Below are positions 14,003 through 22,594 of a stretch of 26,385 bases of DNA, in pieces; position 1 is the first letter of the stretch, and every line of letters begins with the position of its first letter. The stretch covers positions 1 through 26,385 of the forward strand of contig JBATSO010000016.1 in the NCBI GenBank assembly GCA_049293335.1, given 5' to 3'. The notes beneath the pieces are model-generated. The model was not told the DNA's origin, ran no database searches, and worked only from the letters and a program-made list of their open reading frames with translations. Position numbers and translations under genes: made by a program. This DNA is from JAGXIT01 sp049293335 (GTDB taxonomy: Bacteria > Patescibacteriota > Saccharimonadia > Saccharimonadales > UBA4665).

Positions 14003-15589
14003 TTAGGCAGCGATGAGCTGTTTAGGTTTCTCCTGGTGTTTTTGTGACCAGCCAAGCACGGTCGCGAGCGAAACTTCGCCCGTTATCTGTACGGTCTTTG
14101 GTGGGCGAGGCGCAACACCCTTTGTAGGGTCATGGCCTTTATCGAACTCGGCTTGGCAGCGCTTGCAGACACTACACGGCCCGACTTCTGTGGGGTTAGG
14201 GCTGGGACAGGCTTTGACCTGGCACTTACCTGTTTTCCATTTCCAATTTTCTTTGCTGTCCTCTGCCGACCCTTGGCTATTGGAATCTGCGTTCAGGCCA
14301 GCTAAACCATCGTTTCCTGTGCCGTCTTTATTCGGCGAAACATTGCCCGCACAGCCGCCACCAACTTTAATATTGGTGCGAGCTACCTGACGGTCAAGAT
14401 TACTTCGTAGCTGCATAATGTGTGCTTGCTGCATGCCAGCCGCTTGAGCACGAAGGATGTCATGGTGCTGTTGCAAAATTGCCTGCTTTTCGGCTTGAGA
14501 AATTTTCGCAGTTGCCTGGTCATTTTTGGTAGTCACTGCAGCGACACGACCGAGTAATAGCCGTTTCCGCTTTTCGAGCACGGCCGCCAGCGCATCGTCG
14601 ACCCTGTACTGCATATCTCCTTCCGCACGCGCATTGATGACTGCGAGATCGGCGTCACTCCAGTCATGTTGCTGGGCAGCAATAAGCTGCTGCAAGGCAT
14701 CCGTTGCCTCGCCAGATTTTAGACTGCGAGCGAGCTCAAGCTCAAAGTCGTACCACTGCTCGGCGCCTCGCGCTGCCTCGTCGGCATAGAGTTTTTGGTC
14801 TGACGTAAACCGCGTAATCTGGTGCCGCACCTTTTGCTTGGCGAGGTCATCTGTAATGTATGGCAGAACCGCCTCTACGATAGAAACAGGGCCATCCGGC
14901 AGGGCTGCCTCGGGTAAGTCAAGCTGCGAGAAAAGCTCCATAACAGATAGCGCAGAACCTTGAACACGTAGGTCAAACGATTTTCCAAACAGATTGTTGG
15001 GATCCTGTAGCATCGCCTCCCACGCTTCGAGCGGTATGTCTCGCACCAGAAGCGACTGCATTTTCCGCCCGATTATTTTGCCAGCGTTATCGGTGATAGC
15101 AGTCGATACGCGAACCGAATCTTCTTCTGCCAGATGCTCGGCCTTGGCGAGTTCAAAGCTGGCATCACGGCGCGACATTTTGGGTGAGATAAACACCTGT
15201 GCCGTCCCCGTTGCAAACGTCTCTTCTGTACGTTTAGCCTCCTCCGTCTCAACCTCGACTCGCGCAAAAGCTGGTTCAGAAAAATGAAAGTCTTTGCCGC
15301 CAGCCGCGAGCGCCACAGCGTTTTTGCCAAGCCAGGTAATGACCCGTTTTGGTGGGCCAGAAGGCTGCTCTACGTACTCAACGGTGTGTTCGGTAGTCGT
15401 AACTGCGTATGGCATGCTAATTTCGGCCATGGCAGTTTGCAAGTTTTGCTTTACGGCCAGCTCGACATGTTCGGGCACGTTTCCAGTGTCATCAAGGTGC
15501 TGGAGCAACGCGTGCGCCTCAGTTAAGAGACGCAGCTCGGCTACTTCTGGCGCAACTCCGTTGCATTCGTATACACTGGCCCCTGACAT
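14003..15589 (-). CDS. Large cytoplasmic Cys-motif protein of unknown function
   Basis: About 528 residues from the ATG at 15589. It has no signal peptide or membrane helix. The first half is mixed alpha/beta; a helical, Gln/Ala/Lys-rich stretch (about 300-400 in this numbering) could form a coiled coil. A low-complexity Gly/Asn/Ser linker follows. Near the C-terminus comes C-x4-C (GKCQVKACPSPN) and C-x2-C-x2-C (GPCSVCKRCQAEF), a likely zinc knuckle, then a short globular tail. I do not recognise the family. An ATG at 15634 adds 15 residues but spans a terminator hairpin, so I prefer 15589. No ribosome binding site is evident before either start. It could be a conserved CPR protein, possibly nucleic-acid-associated; this is a guess. 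Confidence 0.7.
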   Translation of the reverse strand: MSGASVYECNGVAPEVAELRLLTEAHALLQHLDDTGNVPEHVELAVKQNLQTAMAEISMPYAVTTTEHTVEYVEQPSGPPKRVITWLGKNAVALAAGGKDFHFSEPAFARVEVETEEAKRTEETFATGTAQVFISPKMSRRDASFELAKAEHLAEEDSVRVSTAITDNAGKIIGRKMQSLLVRDIPLEAWEAMLQDPNNLFGKSFDLRVQGSALSVMELFSQLDLPEAALPDGPVSIVEAVLPYITDDLAKQKVRHQITRFTSDQKLYADEAARGAEQWYDFELELARSLKSGEATDALQQLIAAQQHDWSDADLAVINARAEGDMQYRVDDALAAVLEKRKRLLLGRVAAVTTKNDQATAKISQAEKQAILQQHHDILRAQAAGMQQAHIMQLRSNLDRQVARTNIKVGGGCAGNVSPNKDGTGNDGLAGLNADSNSQGSAEDSKENWKWKTGKCQVKACPSPNPTEVGPCSVCKRCQAEFDKGHDPTKGVAPRPPKTVQITGEVSLATVLGWSQKHQEKPKQLIAA

Positions 15590-15616
15590 AAAAATACCCT
15601 CGGTGCTTCCGAGGGT
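15590..15616 (-). terminator. Intrinsic-terminator-like hairpin directly before a start codon
   Basis: On the minus strand, ACCCTCGG - AAGCA - CCGAGGGT, a perfect 8-bp stem, is followed by ATTTTT and then the ATG at 15589. It may end the upstream transcription unit (16558 to 15881), or act as an attenuator for the large Cys-motif gene. Confidence 0.65.
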
Positions 15617-15666
15617 GAAAAACTGCGCGCGCATAAAATAACGCGGCCGCTTCTGCTCGGAAGTCT

Positions 15667-15783
15667 TTACAATCGTATCTGACTTACCAGTTTCGAGACA
15701 AAACTACGTTTTTGCTCGGGCTGCTCTTTTTCCTTTTCAGCAAAGAGAGCGCGTGGATTACAGTTGCGGCACAGTTGAGGAAT
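15667..15783 (-). CDS. Possible mini-ORF with a CxxC motif and uncertain start
   Basis: An open frame of at least 38 codons ending at TAA (15669-15667). It is strikingly protein-like: IPQLCRNCNPRALF, then a Lys/Glu-rich stretch, then RSFVSKLVSQIRL. It has one CxxC. There is no ATG, GTG or TTG in frame; the possible starts are ATT 15783 or CTG, and a TAA closes the frame 7 codons further up. It may be a real small gene with a rare start, a decayed gene, or chance. It lies between the anchored-protein gene and the terminator at 15590. Confidence 0.3.
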   Translation of the reverse strand: MPQLCRNCNPRALFAEKEKEQPEQKRSFVSKLVSQIRL

Positions 15784-15880
15784 TACACCCCATTCCGATT
15801 TTTATTTGTAAATTTGAGAAACTATTTAGAGTCTAGCACAAGCATCGTAACACTAGATATAGTAATTTTTACGTGAATAG

Positions 15881-16558
15881 CTACTTGAAGCGTAGACTAG
15901 CCAAAATGTCGTAGAGCGTACTGTAACTAGGGTTAATATTGTTATCGATGTAGGTTATAAACATTTTGTGGGGGCCTGTTTTGGGTCCGTTTGCTGTTAT
16001 TTGATTGATAGCCTCTTTCGAGACGGTGCCTACGACAGCGCGGGCAAAATTGCCTGTATCGCAAATAAAGTCTGTTTCTTGCCATCTGGCGGGTACATTT
16101 TTGGTTTGAGTGTTCGCTTTGGCGGCATCGGTAAAGGTTGTGCAGTTTTCGGACACAGAATCGTAGGCTAAGCCATCACCCTGTGCGCTCACCACAATTG
16201 CTTTATTGAGCGCCATGTTTACAGGAATACTATTAAAGTACATGTCGAGCGCCTGAGCCTGCGTATTGGGGCTTCGAAAGCTAAAGGTTGGCGCTGTCGA
16301 ACCGAGGCCTGGTGGTACTTCTACCCAGCCGCTTGGGAGTTCCATCTTAAAAAATGGCTTATCGATAGTAACCTTGGCAACTGTAGCAGCGCTATAGCCC
16401 TTACTGAACGGCGCAGAGTTGTGGGTGTCTTGTTTTGGGGCAATTTTGAGGTGCATGAGTGCCCAAAGTATCAAAATACACAATATAAGCAAAAGGAGTA
16501 TGCCCCCTATGCGCTGTGAACGTCTATGCCTGTGTACCCGCCTATCTACCCGATACAT
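15881..16558 (-). CDS. Membrane-anchored extracytoplasmic protein of unknown function
   Basis: A 225-residue protein with a strongly basic N-terminus (MYRVDRRVHRHRRSQR), one hydrophobic segment (about 17-37) and a 185-residue outer domain. The outer domain opens with FFKMELPSGWVEVPP, a form seen in PsbP/Mog1-like or lipoprotein-type beta domains (the 'LPSGW' strand), and contains two cysteines (ENCTTF, FICDTG). I cannot name the family. AAGGAAG lies about 8 nt before the ATG. The gene follows the LexA-like regulator by 22 bp, and the gap contains the palindrome TGCTATAACTATAGCA with a -10, so it may be regulated separately. Confidence 0.7.
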   Translation of the reverse strand: MYRVDRRVHRHRRSQRIGGILLLLILCILILWALMHLKIAPKQDTHNSAPFSKGYSAATVAKVTIDKPFFKMELPSGWVEVPPGLGSTAPTFSFRSPNTQAQALDMYFNSIPVNMALNKAIVVSAQGDGLAYDSVSENCTTFTDAAKANTQTKNVPARWQETDFICDTGNFARAVVGTVSKEAINQITANGPKTGPHKMFITYIDNNINPSYSTLYDILASLRFK

Positions 16559-16572
16559 GCTTATGTCTTCCT

Positions 16573-16588
16573 TGCTATAACTATAGCA
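16573..16588. promoter_or_regulatory. Palindrome over the -10 of the anchored-protein gene
   Basis: TGCTATAACTATAGCA is a 16-bp dyad with a 2-bp centre. On the minus strand it includes the extended -10 TGCTATAGT. It overlaps the TAG of the LexA-like gene. It is a candidate operator; it does not resemble the known SOS boxes. Confidence 0.4.
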
Positions 16589-17099
16589 TAGTGTCTAACT
16601 TTGCCCTGAGGCCTACAAGTCTCTGGTTAAAGCTCTGGGCCGCTCCCTCTAGACCAAGCACTCTACAGGCCGCCAAGACAACGGCTATATCGTTCAACCC
16701 ATGTTCTGTTGGAAGCGCCTCTGATTCTTGGTCGGCAAATAGCTTTTCGACTTTCTCAACCAACCACTTTTCTTCTGATGCTTTAATTTCATTGGTTAAT
16801 AACAGCGGCGACCCACCACCCGTAGGATGCACGACTTCTAGCGAACGAGCGTTGTGTTCGCGCTTTACCAAATGGCCACGCTTTATAAGATTACCAACAT
16901 GCAGCGCCACCGTGGCTACCGAATTGTATTGCAGGCCATTCATAATTTCGCGGTAACTGGGGCTGTAGCCATGTTCGGCAATAAACTGTTCTATAAAACC
17001 AAGCAGTTCTGCTTGTTTTTTAGTAGGTCGAATAGTTTTTGCCTGGGATTGCCCCGTACCAGATGACGCGGCAGCCTGAGATGTTTGCTTTTCGTTCAT
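16581..17099 (-). CDS. LexA-type DNA-binding regulator lacking the S24 protease domain
   Basis: 172 residues. After a flexible Ser/Gln-rich N-terminus, residues 25-90 match the LexA winged helix: TKKQAELLGFIEQFIAEHGY, SPSYREIMNGL, then SVATVALHVGNLIKRGHLVK. In LexA this is followed by a cleavage site and a Ser-Lys peptidase. Here residues 91-172 instead form an unrelated helical tail (WLVEKVEKLF ... LGLEGAAQSF) with no S24 signature, so RecA-triggered self-cleavage is not expected. The regulon is unknown. A TGCTACAAT element 7 nt before the ATG indicates a leaderless message. Confidence 0.8.
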   Translation of the reverse strand: MNEKQTSQAAASSGTGQSQAKTIRPTKKQAELLGFIEQFIAEHGYSPSYREIMNGLQYNSVATVALHVGNLIKRGHLVKREHNARSLEVVHPTGGGSPLLLTNEIKASEEKWLVEKVEKLFADQESEALPTEHGLNDIAVVLAACRVLGLEGAAQSFNQRLVGLRAKLDTML

Positions 17100-17106
17100 G
17101 ATTATA

Positions 17107-17115
17107 ATTGTAGCA
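17107..17115 (-). promoter_or_regulatory. Extended -10 of the LexA-like gene (predicted leaderless)
   Basis: The minus strand reads TGCTACAAT, then TATAATC, then ATG 17099. The gap is 7 nt, and itself contains a second TATAAT hexamer. Confidence 0.55.
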
Positions 17116-17169
17116 CCCCTCCGCTATTGTCGTTGTAGTCTTGCGAGGACGGACGTGAAGGTACAGAGT

Positions 17170-17574
17170 CTACGTTTTTTCGGGTTTGAAAATCCAGTGC
17201 TTGTACCAGAGCCACTTCCAGATGGTGAAAAAGCCTGCGGCAATAAAAAGTCCCAAAAATGGCGTCACGCCAAGCCATGTAAGCCCGCCAACAATGGCGT
17301 AATCTATGGGAATGTTTATAAGGCTAAACGGCACGAATTTCTTAAGCACTTTTTTGTGCCCCTGCACTTGGGCCGCCTCACGAAAGGCAAGGCCATGTTG
17401 AATAAGATAGTTCAGCGACCAACCAACCAAATCGGCAACGCCCTTTGCAAACAACCAATGCCAGTGCAACACACCGTACAAAAGGGCAAATACGGCATAC
17501 CCGCTGGCGAAAAAAACCACACCACCAAGGTTAAATAACATGAACTGCTGGTACTGGTTTTTTACGCGGTGCAT
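17170..17574 (-). CDS. GtrA-family membrane protein
   Basis: 134 residues with four membrane helices, the GtrA/DPMS-like layout (FMLFNLGGVVFFASGYAVFALLY, then SLNYLIQHGLAFR, then IPIDYAIVGGLTW, and an end of WKWLWYKHWIF). GtrA proteins are linked to flipping of polyprenyl-phosphate-bound sugars and to decoration of surface glycans. The ATG is one base after the stop of the ligase/methyltransferase gene, so translation is coupled. Both belong to the polysaccharide cluster. Confidence 0.85.
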   Translation of the reverse strand: MHRVKNQYQQFMLFNLGGVVFFASGYAVFALLYGVLHWHWLFAKGVADLVGWSLNYLIQHGLAFREAAQVQGHKKVLKKFVPFSLINIPIDYAIVGGLTWLGVTPFLGLFIAAGFFTIWKWLWYKHWIFKPEKT

Positions 17575-17575
17575 G

Positions 17576-19678
17576 CTATTTCTTTTTAGCGATCAGGGTA
17601 AAACTTTCGGCGGCATCTTTCTTAAGTAACCCAAAAAGTATGACCTGGTACGCCCGCCATAAAACGTGCGCAGGAAAGAAAAAAGAGAAATAGGTGCTCT
17701 GGTAATACGGTTTTAGAAGCGTCACCTCAAGTCCGTTACTTTCACACAAAGTCTTGAACTGCGAGGGGGTGCATTTGTGATAATAAGCAGGAAAGCCCTG
17801 GGCATGGGCAGATTCGGGGAAAATGCTAAAGAGCAGCCTACGCTTGATGCGCTCTGGTAAAATTCGGTTGATCACTGCAAAAGCTGCGTTCCGAGCAGGA
17901 ACAAATAACGCAATATGACCGCCCGGTTTCGTTAAGGCTACAATGTTGGCAAGCGCGGCATTGTTGTCCTGCACATGTTCAAGTACAGCTTCACATATGA
18001 CCAGATCGGCTTTGCCAAATTTGGTCTGTATGCCTTTTGACGTACCGATATCGGCAACGATTGTGCCAAAATAAGCTTTTTTTGGAGCGCGATCTAGTTC
18101 TGCTTTATCAATATCAATACCTATAACCTTTTGGTCCTTGCCTGCGGGCATCTCTGAGCCTATAAAAGGGCGCTTACCGCCACCAACATCGTAAATTGTT
18201 TTGCTTGCATGAGCCAGCGGTGGCACAACTACCTGAACGTAGTCTTTCATACCATCGATTCGCCAGTTTTTTGGAATAAAATACTTATCGAAACCAGCGC
18301 TTAGCCAACGGTTTATATTAATTCCACTTCTGCCCAGTGATTGCCGTGAACTGTGGAGTACCGTGTTGCCCAGCGCAATACCCGCGAGGCCCCACCACAC
18401 GTACGACAGCGTGTCGTCTGTCCAGCCGTACGAAAAAAGGTTAATAACCAACGCCCCAACAAGTGTTGCGATAATACCCAGCGACAAGCCATCATCATCG
18501 ATCGTTTGCAGCAAGTTTCTGTACAAAACTACTAATAGCCCTGCAAAAATGGCAGCACCAAACAAACCAAGCTCTACAATAATTTGCAGCAAAAAGCTCT
18601 CGGTGTTACGAATAGGATGCCCAGTGTTATACCAAGAAGCTGCTCCAGCCGATCCAGGCCCATGGCCAAATAGCGGTTTCTCTAAAAATGCAGTCAAAGC
18701 AAGGCGCGCCGAGCTAGCGTGCCCTTCGTTCGAAGTTATTTCGGCTGTTGTGGCATCGTTTGTATGAAGTACCATGTTTTTGAACCCACCATGTTGCAGC
18801 GAAATCAAAACCAAAACACACGCTGCCAGTAGCGTACAGCTTACAATAATGCTATAGGCTTTTCTCCACCTTTTTGCTATAAACCAACCCAAAACAATGA
18901 GTGATGTTACAAAACCCAAGAAAGCACTCCTAGAAAAGGTAAGCACAAGTGCAAGAGAAACCAGACCAGTATACACAAAAGCCGACAACGAACGCTTTTT
19001 AGCTGCCCAAAATGTTGCAAGCATAAGCGGTAAGCACATCGCCAAGTATGCTCCCAGCGGATTAGCACCTCTTAAAAACGATTGAATGCGCATAATTGGG
19101 CTATCTTGATTAAGGGGAACAGTAGCAACGTATGCATACGTGTCGTTGTAGCCAAAATGTTTCAAAAAGTCTGTTGGCAGTATAAAAAATTGCAACAAGC
19201 CAAAGACTACAACAAGGCTAAGCGGAATGAAAACCAGTTTCTTCCAGCTATTTTTTAACCAGGGCGAGTATGAGGATATGACAAAAAGGCTAAAAAGCCA
19301 GGCCAAAAACCGCAAATTAACAATAACCGCATACCCAAAAGCTTGCGGCACAACACTGCCTTTAAACAGAGACAGTAGGCCTACTAAAAACGTTGTTACA
19401 ATATATAGAAAGGTTAGCCGAAAGAACCAGCTCCGAAAAACCCTTCTTCTGAGGTCAGGTAATTTCCACATAAGATATAAGCATGCGCACACAATACCTA
19501 CAGCTAATGCTTCGTCCCATAGCCGCACTAGTACAAAATGCCCGGTAAGCTGCGATACCCATAGTGTTAAAAATGCATGGAAAGGCGCTAGTATTAGAAT
19601 AAGCGCAGCTAGGCGCTCAATAATTAAAATAAGAATAGGGTATTGAATTGTAGGTGTAACTGCTTTTTTTAGATTCAT
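17576..19678 (-). CDS. O-antigen ligase/polymerase-like membrane protein fused to a methyltransferase
   Basis: 700 residues. The N-terminal ~440 have about ten or more membrane helices and the Wzy/WaaL (Wzy_C) pattern: LTFSRSAFLGFV at 247-258, a large loop with GHGPGSAG at 338-345, and NTESFLLQIIVELGLFG at 358-374. Residues ~475-700 are a class I SAM-dependent methyltransferase: motif I IYDVGGGKRPF (from 495), acidic loop GIDID (520-524), ADLVICEAVLEHV (557-569) and LTKPGGHIALFVP. The two are in one frame with no internal stop. This fusion is unusual; ligase and methylation functions would act on the same glycan or carrier. Substrates are unknown. It diverges from the polyprenyl transferase gene at 19906. 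Confidence 0.85.
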   Translation of the reverse strand: MNLKKAVTPTIQYPILILIIERLAALILILAPFHAFLTLWVSQLTGHFVLVRLWDEALAVGIVCACLYLMWKLPDLRRRVFRSWFFRLTFLYIVTTFLVGLLSLFKGSVVPQAFGYAVIVNLRFLAWLFSLFVISSYSPWLKNSWKKLVFIPLSLVVVFGLLQFFILPTDFLKHFGYNDTYAYVATVPLNQDSPIMRIQSFLRGANPLGAYLAMCLPLMLATFWAAKKRSLSAFVYTGLVSLALVLTFSRSAFLGFVTSLIVLGWFIAKRWRKAYSIIVSCTLLAACVLVLISLQHGGFKNMVLHTNDATTAEITSNEGHASSARLALTAFLEKPLFGHGPGSAGAASWYNTGHPIRNTESFLLQIIVELGLFGAAIFAGLLVVLYRNLLQTIDDDGLSLGIIATLVGALVINLFSYGWTDDTLSYVWWGLAGIALGNTVLHSSRQSLGRSGININRWLSAGFDKYFIPKNWRIDGMKDYVQVVVPPLAHASKTIYDVGGGKRPFIGSEMPAGKDQKVIGIDIDKAELDRAPKKAYFGTIVADIGTSKGIQTKFGKADLVICEAVLEHVQDNNAALANIVALTKPGGHIALFVPARNAAFAVINRILPERIKRRLLFSIFPESAHAQGFPAYYHKCTPSQFKTLCESNGLEVTLLKPYYQSTYFSFFFPAHVLWRAYQVILFGLLKKDAAESFTLIAKKK

Positions 19679-19887
19679 CTATGGTCCATCACGATAGCAT
19701 TTATGCAAAGCGACTCATTTCGCGATTAAATTTTTTATTGTTCATGAGCAATGTTTCGCGGCGAATTCGACGTATGGTCTTCCCTGTTATCATACTAAAT
19801 TAAGTCTAGCATATTCCTGCAAGCTCCCGAGCGAAGATTCGTGCTGCTACAACAGTCGTAGCACCAGTGGTGACACTAGGCCATCGG

Positions 19888-19896
19888 TGTTACAAT
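19888..19896 (+). promoter_or_regulatory. Extended -10 of the polysaccharide transferase gene
   Basis: TGTTACAAT lies 9 nt before ATG 19906, giving a predicted leader of only about 2-3 nt. The rest of the 227-bp divergent intergenic region holds imperfect dyads (GTGCTGCTAC...GTAGCAC near 19850) and no gene. Confidence 0.5.
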
Positions 19897-19905
19897 TGAT
19901 AATAC

Positions 19906-21348
19906 ATGAAAAATAATGCCTCGCTAGCCTACAACTTTATTCTCGTTCTCGGTGACATTATGGCGCTTATAGTTGCTTTTATGGCAGCTTTTATTATTCG
20001 CTCGAACAGCGGCGTTGACGTAGCGCATCAAATGCAATGGCAAACATACGCTGTCATGTTTGCTAGCTTGCTGCCGTTTTGGATATTACTATTTGCACTA
20101 CTTGGTTTGTACAATAGTTCTTTTTACGAAAGACGCTTTGCAGAAATGGGCAGGCTGTTTCTAGGCTCCTTTATTGGGCTACTTTTTATGGTTTTTTGGG
20201 ACTATATGAGCCTACAGGCGATCTTTCCTGCGAAACTTGTGCCGATATATGGTTTCTTGATAGGTTTTGTCTTGCTTGTTATGTTCCGAAATCTTGCTCG
20301 TTTGGTTAGAACTAGATTGTTTGCATATGGCATAGGACTTAACAGAGTCATAATAATTGGCAACACACCAATTACGTTAGAGCTCGTTAACTCACTCACG
20401 CACCACCATTCTGGCTATAACATAGTCGGTGTCATTGGATATAGACGCCAACTGCCAGAATCGGTCAACGTCTATCCAAATTTTGCTCAGTTTCTCGCAG
20501 ATAACCAGGGTGAGCTGCACGGCATTGTCCAAACAGAGTTGTACGCCAATGAGGAACGTAACGCCGAAATCCTCAAGTTTGCCCAAGAAAACCATGTTAG
20601 TTACCGTTTTGTGCCTGGTAACAGCGAGCTTTTTGTTGGTAACATAGATGTCGATTTGTTTCGCAACTCTATACCTGTTATTCAGGTACATCACACTGCG
20701 CTTTTCGGGTGGGGGCGGGTGGTAAAACGCCTCACTGATATTGTGGCGGGCAGTATTTTACTAGTGTTGTCAGCTCCCCTGTGGGCACTTTGTGCACTTC
20801 TTATTAAAACCACCGACCCGCATGGGCCAATTTTTTATAAAGCGCGGCGCTTTAGTCGGTTTGGTAACAAAATATCGGTTTACAAATTTCGCACCATGAA
20901 ACAAGCTTACAACAACATGTCGCCAGAAGCTGGCTTTGCCAAACTTGGGCAACCCGAGCTAGCCAAAACCTATCGTAAAAATGGTGATCACCTACCTAAA
21001 GACCCCCGAATAAGCAGAATCGGCCGACTGCTTCGTGCCACTAGCCTCGATGAACTACCCCAGATTTGGAATGTTATTCACGGCGAAATCAGCCTGGTTG
21101 GCCCCCGCGCACTCGATATTTACGAAATGGAGCGCTATGACAAGAAAAACTTAATTTTAAGTGTAAAATCAGGTTTGACTGGCCTAGCAATTATTTCTGG
21201 TCGCCAAGGCATAAGCTTCGAAGAACGACGAAAACTAGACCTATACTATGTACAAAATTGGAGCTTTTGGCTTGATGTCGTGATTGTGTTTAAAACCGCC
21301 CGCGTAATTTTAGAGCGCCTGGTGCGCCAGGGCGCGCGGTATAAATAA
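19906..21348 (+). CDS. Polyprenyl-phosphate sugar-1-phosphate transferase (WbaP/WcaJ-like)
   Basis: 480 residues, full length for the family. About five N-terminal membrane helices are followed by a Rossmann-like middle domain (RVIIIGNTPITLELVNSL) and, from about residue 270, the bacterial sugar transferase domain: KRLTDIVAGS, GPIFYKARRFSRFGNKISVYKFRTM, RISRIGRLLRATSLDELPQIWNV and GEISLVGPRA. The enzyme transfers a sugar-1-phosphate from a nucleotide sugar to undecaprenyl phosphate, the first step of lipid-linked glycan assembly. The DELPQ and KFRTM segments are hallmarks. The sugar is not readable. The next gene starts 2 bp after it. Confidence 0.93.
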   Translation: MKNNASLAYNFILVLGDIMALIVAFMAAFIIRSNSGVDVAHQMQWQTYAVMFASLLPFWILLFALLGLYNSSFYERRFAEMGRLFLGSFIGLLFMVFWDYMSLQAIFPAKLVPIYGFLIGFVLLVMFRNLARLVRTRLFAYGIGLNRVIIIGNTPITLELVNSLTHHHSGYNIVGVIGYRRQLPESVNVYPNFAQFLADNQGELHGIVQTELYANEERNAEILKFAQENHVSYRFVPGNSELFVGNIDVDLFRNSIPVIQVHHTALFGWGRVVKRLTDIVAGSILLVLSAPLWALCALLIKTTDPHGPIFYKARRFSRFGNKISVYKFRTMKQAYNNMSPEAGFAKLGQPELAKTYRKNGDHLPKDPRISRIGRLLRATSLDELPQIWNVIHGEISLVGPRALDIYEMERYDKKNLILSVKSGLTGLAIISGRQGISFEERRKLDLYYVQNWSFWLDVVIVFKTARVILERLVRQGARYK

Positions 21349-21349
21349 C

Positions 21350-22504
21350 ATGGCGTCTAATAAACCTGTGCAGATTCGGGTGGCGATCGTCCACGACTGG
21401 CTCATAGGCGGCGGCGCCGAACTGGTTGTAGAACAGCTACACGTACTCTTCCCAGAGGCTCCAATATACACATCGTATGCTACACAAGAATGGCGAGGCA
21501 GGCTGCACGGTAAGGTCGTGACGGGCTGGCTACAGCCACTGGGATTTATGCGCAAGTTCATTCCCATTTTGCGAATTTGGTGGTTTACTCATCTGAAATT
21601 CAAAGACTACGACCTTGTCATTTCGAGCAGCGGCGCCGAAGCCAAAGGCATAAAAGTGCCCAAACACACAATGCACGTAAACTACTGTCATGCACCAACC
21701 CATTACTATTGGAGCCGTTACGACGAATACATGAAACGTCCTGGGTTTGGTGTATTTAATCCACTCGCCCGACTCGGTTTATGGTTGCTCGTACGACCCT
21801 TGCGACGCTGGGATTATAAGGCCGCGCAGCGACCAGACTATATTGTTGCGAACTCCACTCACATTCAAAAAGAGGTTAAAAAATATTACGGCCGCGACAG
21901 TACAGTGGTGTTTCCGCCCGTTTATTTTGAACGTTTTCAAAAGATTGCCAACCGTACTAGCGAGCGCCGAGGGTTCGTTGTGGCTGGCCGTCACACTGCC
22001 TATAAACGTTTCGACCTGGCCATTGTAGCCTGTACGAAACTTGGGCTGCCCCTAACAGTCATTGGTACAGGGCCAGATACTGCGCGCTTGAAGCGATTGG
22101 CTGGCAAGACCATAACCTTTCTTGGCAAGGTTTCTGATGACGTTTTAGAACAAGAGCTGGCGCGGGCGCAAGCACTGATATTCCCTGGGCTTGATGATTT
22201 TGGGATTGCGCCAGTTGAAGCAATGGCAGCAGGAACACCAGTCATTGCGTACAAGGCGGGTGGCGCCCTAGATTACGTACGGCCAGGGGTAACGGGCGAA
22301 TTCTTTGAAGCCCAGACCGCCCTTAGCCTGGCCCGCGTGCTAAAAAAGTTTGACGGTAATCAGTATAGCAGTGCCGCCATTCGGGCCTGGGCGCAGAAAT
22401 TTTCTCGGCAAGCTTTTCAACGCAATTTCCGTCAGGCGCTCAGGGCTTCGCTGGCCGCTCAAAACAAGAATAGCGCAAGTGGGCAGCCTACTGGCAACAA
22501 ATAA
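21350..22504 (+). CDS. GT4-family glycosyltransferase
   Basis: 384 residues of GT-B fold. It begins VAIVHDWLIGGGAE (His15-Asp16-Trp17, the Gly-rich loop), then YCHAPTHYYW. The C-terminal half has VFPPVYFERF, GTGPDTARLKRLAG, and the E-x7-E region as D-x7-E (DDFGIAPVEAMAAGTPVIA), where Asp replaces the first Glu. It should add a sugar to the lipid-linked intermediate made by the preceding enzyme. The ATG follows that stop codon after one base. It is followed by a 90-bp gap to glmS containing a stem-loop. Confidence 0.9.
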   Translation: MASNKPVQIRVAIVHDWLIGGGAELVVEQLHVLFPEAPIYTSYATQEWRGRLHGKVVTGWLQPLGFMRKFIPILRIWWFTHLKFKDYDLVISSSGAEAKGIKVPKHTMHVNYCHAPTHYYWSRYDEYMKRPGFGVFNPLARLGLWLLVRPLRRWDYKAAQRPDYIVANSTHIQKEVKKYYGRDSTVVFPPVYFERFQKIANRTSERRGFVVAGRHTAYKRFDLAIVACTKLGLPLTVIGTGPDTARLKRLAGKTITFLGKVSDDVLEQELARAQALIFPGLDDFGIAPVEAMAAGTPVIAYKAGGALDYVRPGVTGEFFEAQTALSLARVLKKFDGNQYSSAAIRAWAQKFSRQAFQRNFRQALRASLAAQNKNSASGQPTGNK

Positions 22505-22512
22505 TTGACACC

Positions 22513-22546
22513 GTGCGCAGTTGTTGTTGCTGGCAACAGCGTGCAC
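22513..22546. promoter_or_regulatory. Stem-loop between the GT4 gene and glmS
   Basis: GTGC-GC-GTTG pairs with CAAC-GC-GCAC across a 10-nt loop, with a small bulge. It lacks a T-run. The whole gap to glmS (90 bp) is too short for a glmS ribozyme, so control by that ribozyme is not indicated. Confidence 0.3.
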
Positions 22547-22594
22547 ACTGGATAGGTTGAACTCGTAATTTGAAAATGGACTAAAGGAGCAGTC

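Noticed and set aside
16581..17099. Full LexA (SOS repressor)
   Set aside because: The peptidase domain and cleavage site are absent, so only the DNA-binding domain is supported.
22505..22594. glmS ribozyme upstream of glmS
   Set aside because: The gap is 90 bp, shorter than the ribozyme, and the stem-loop present does not resemble its core.
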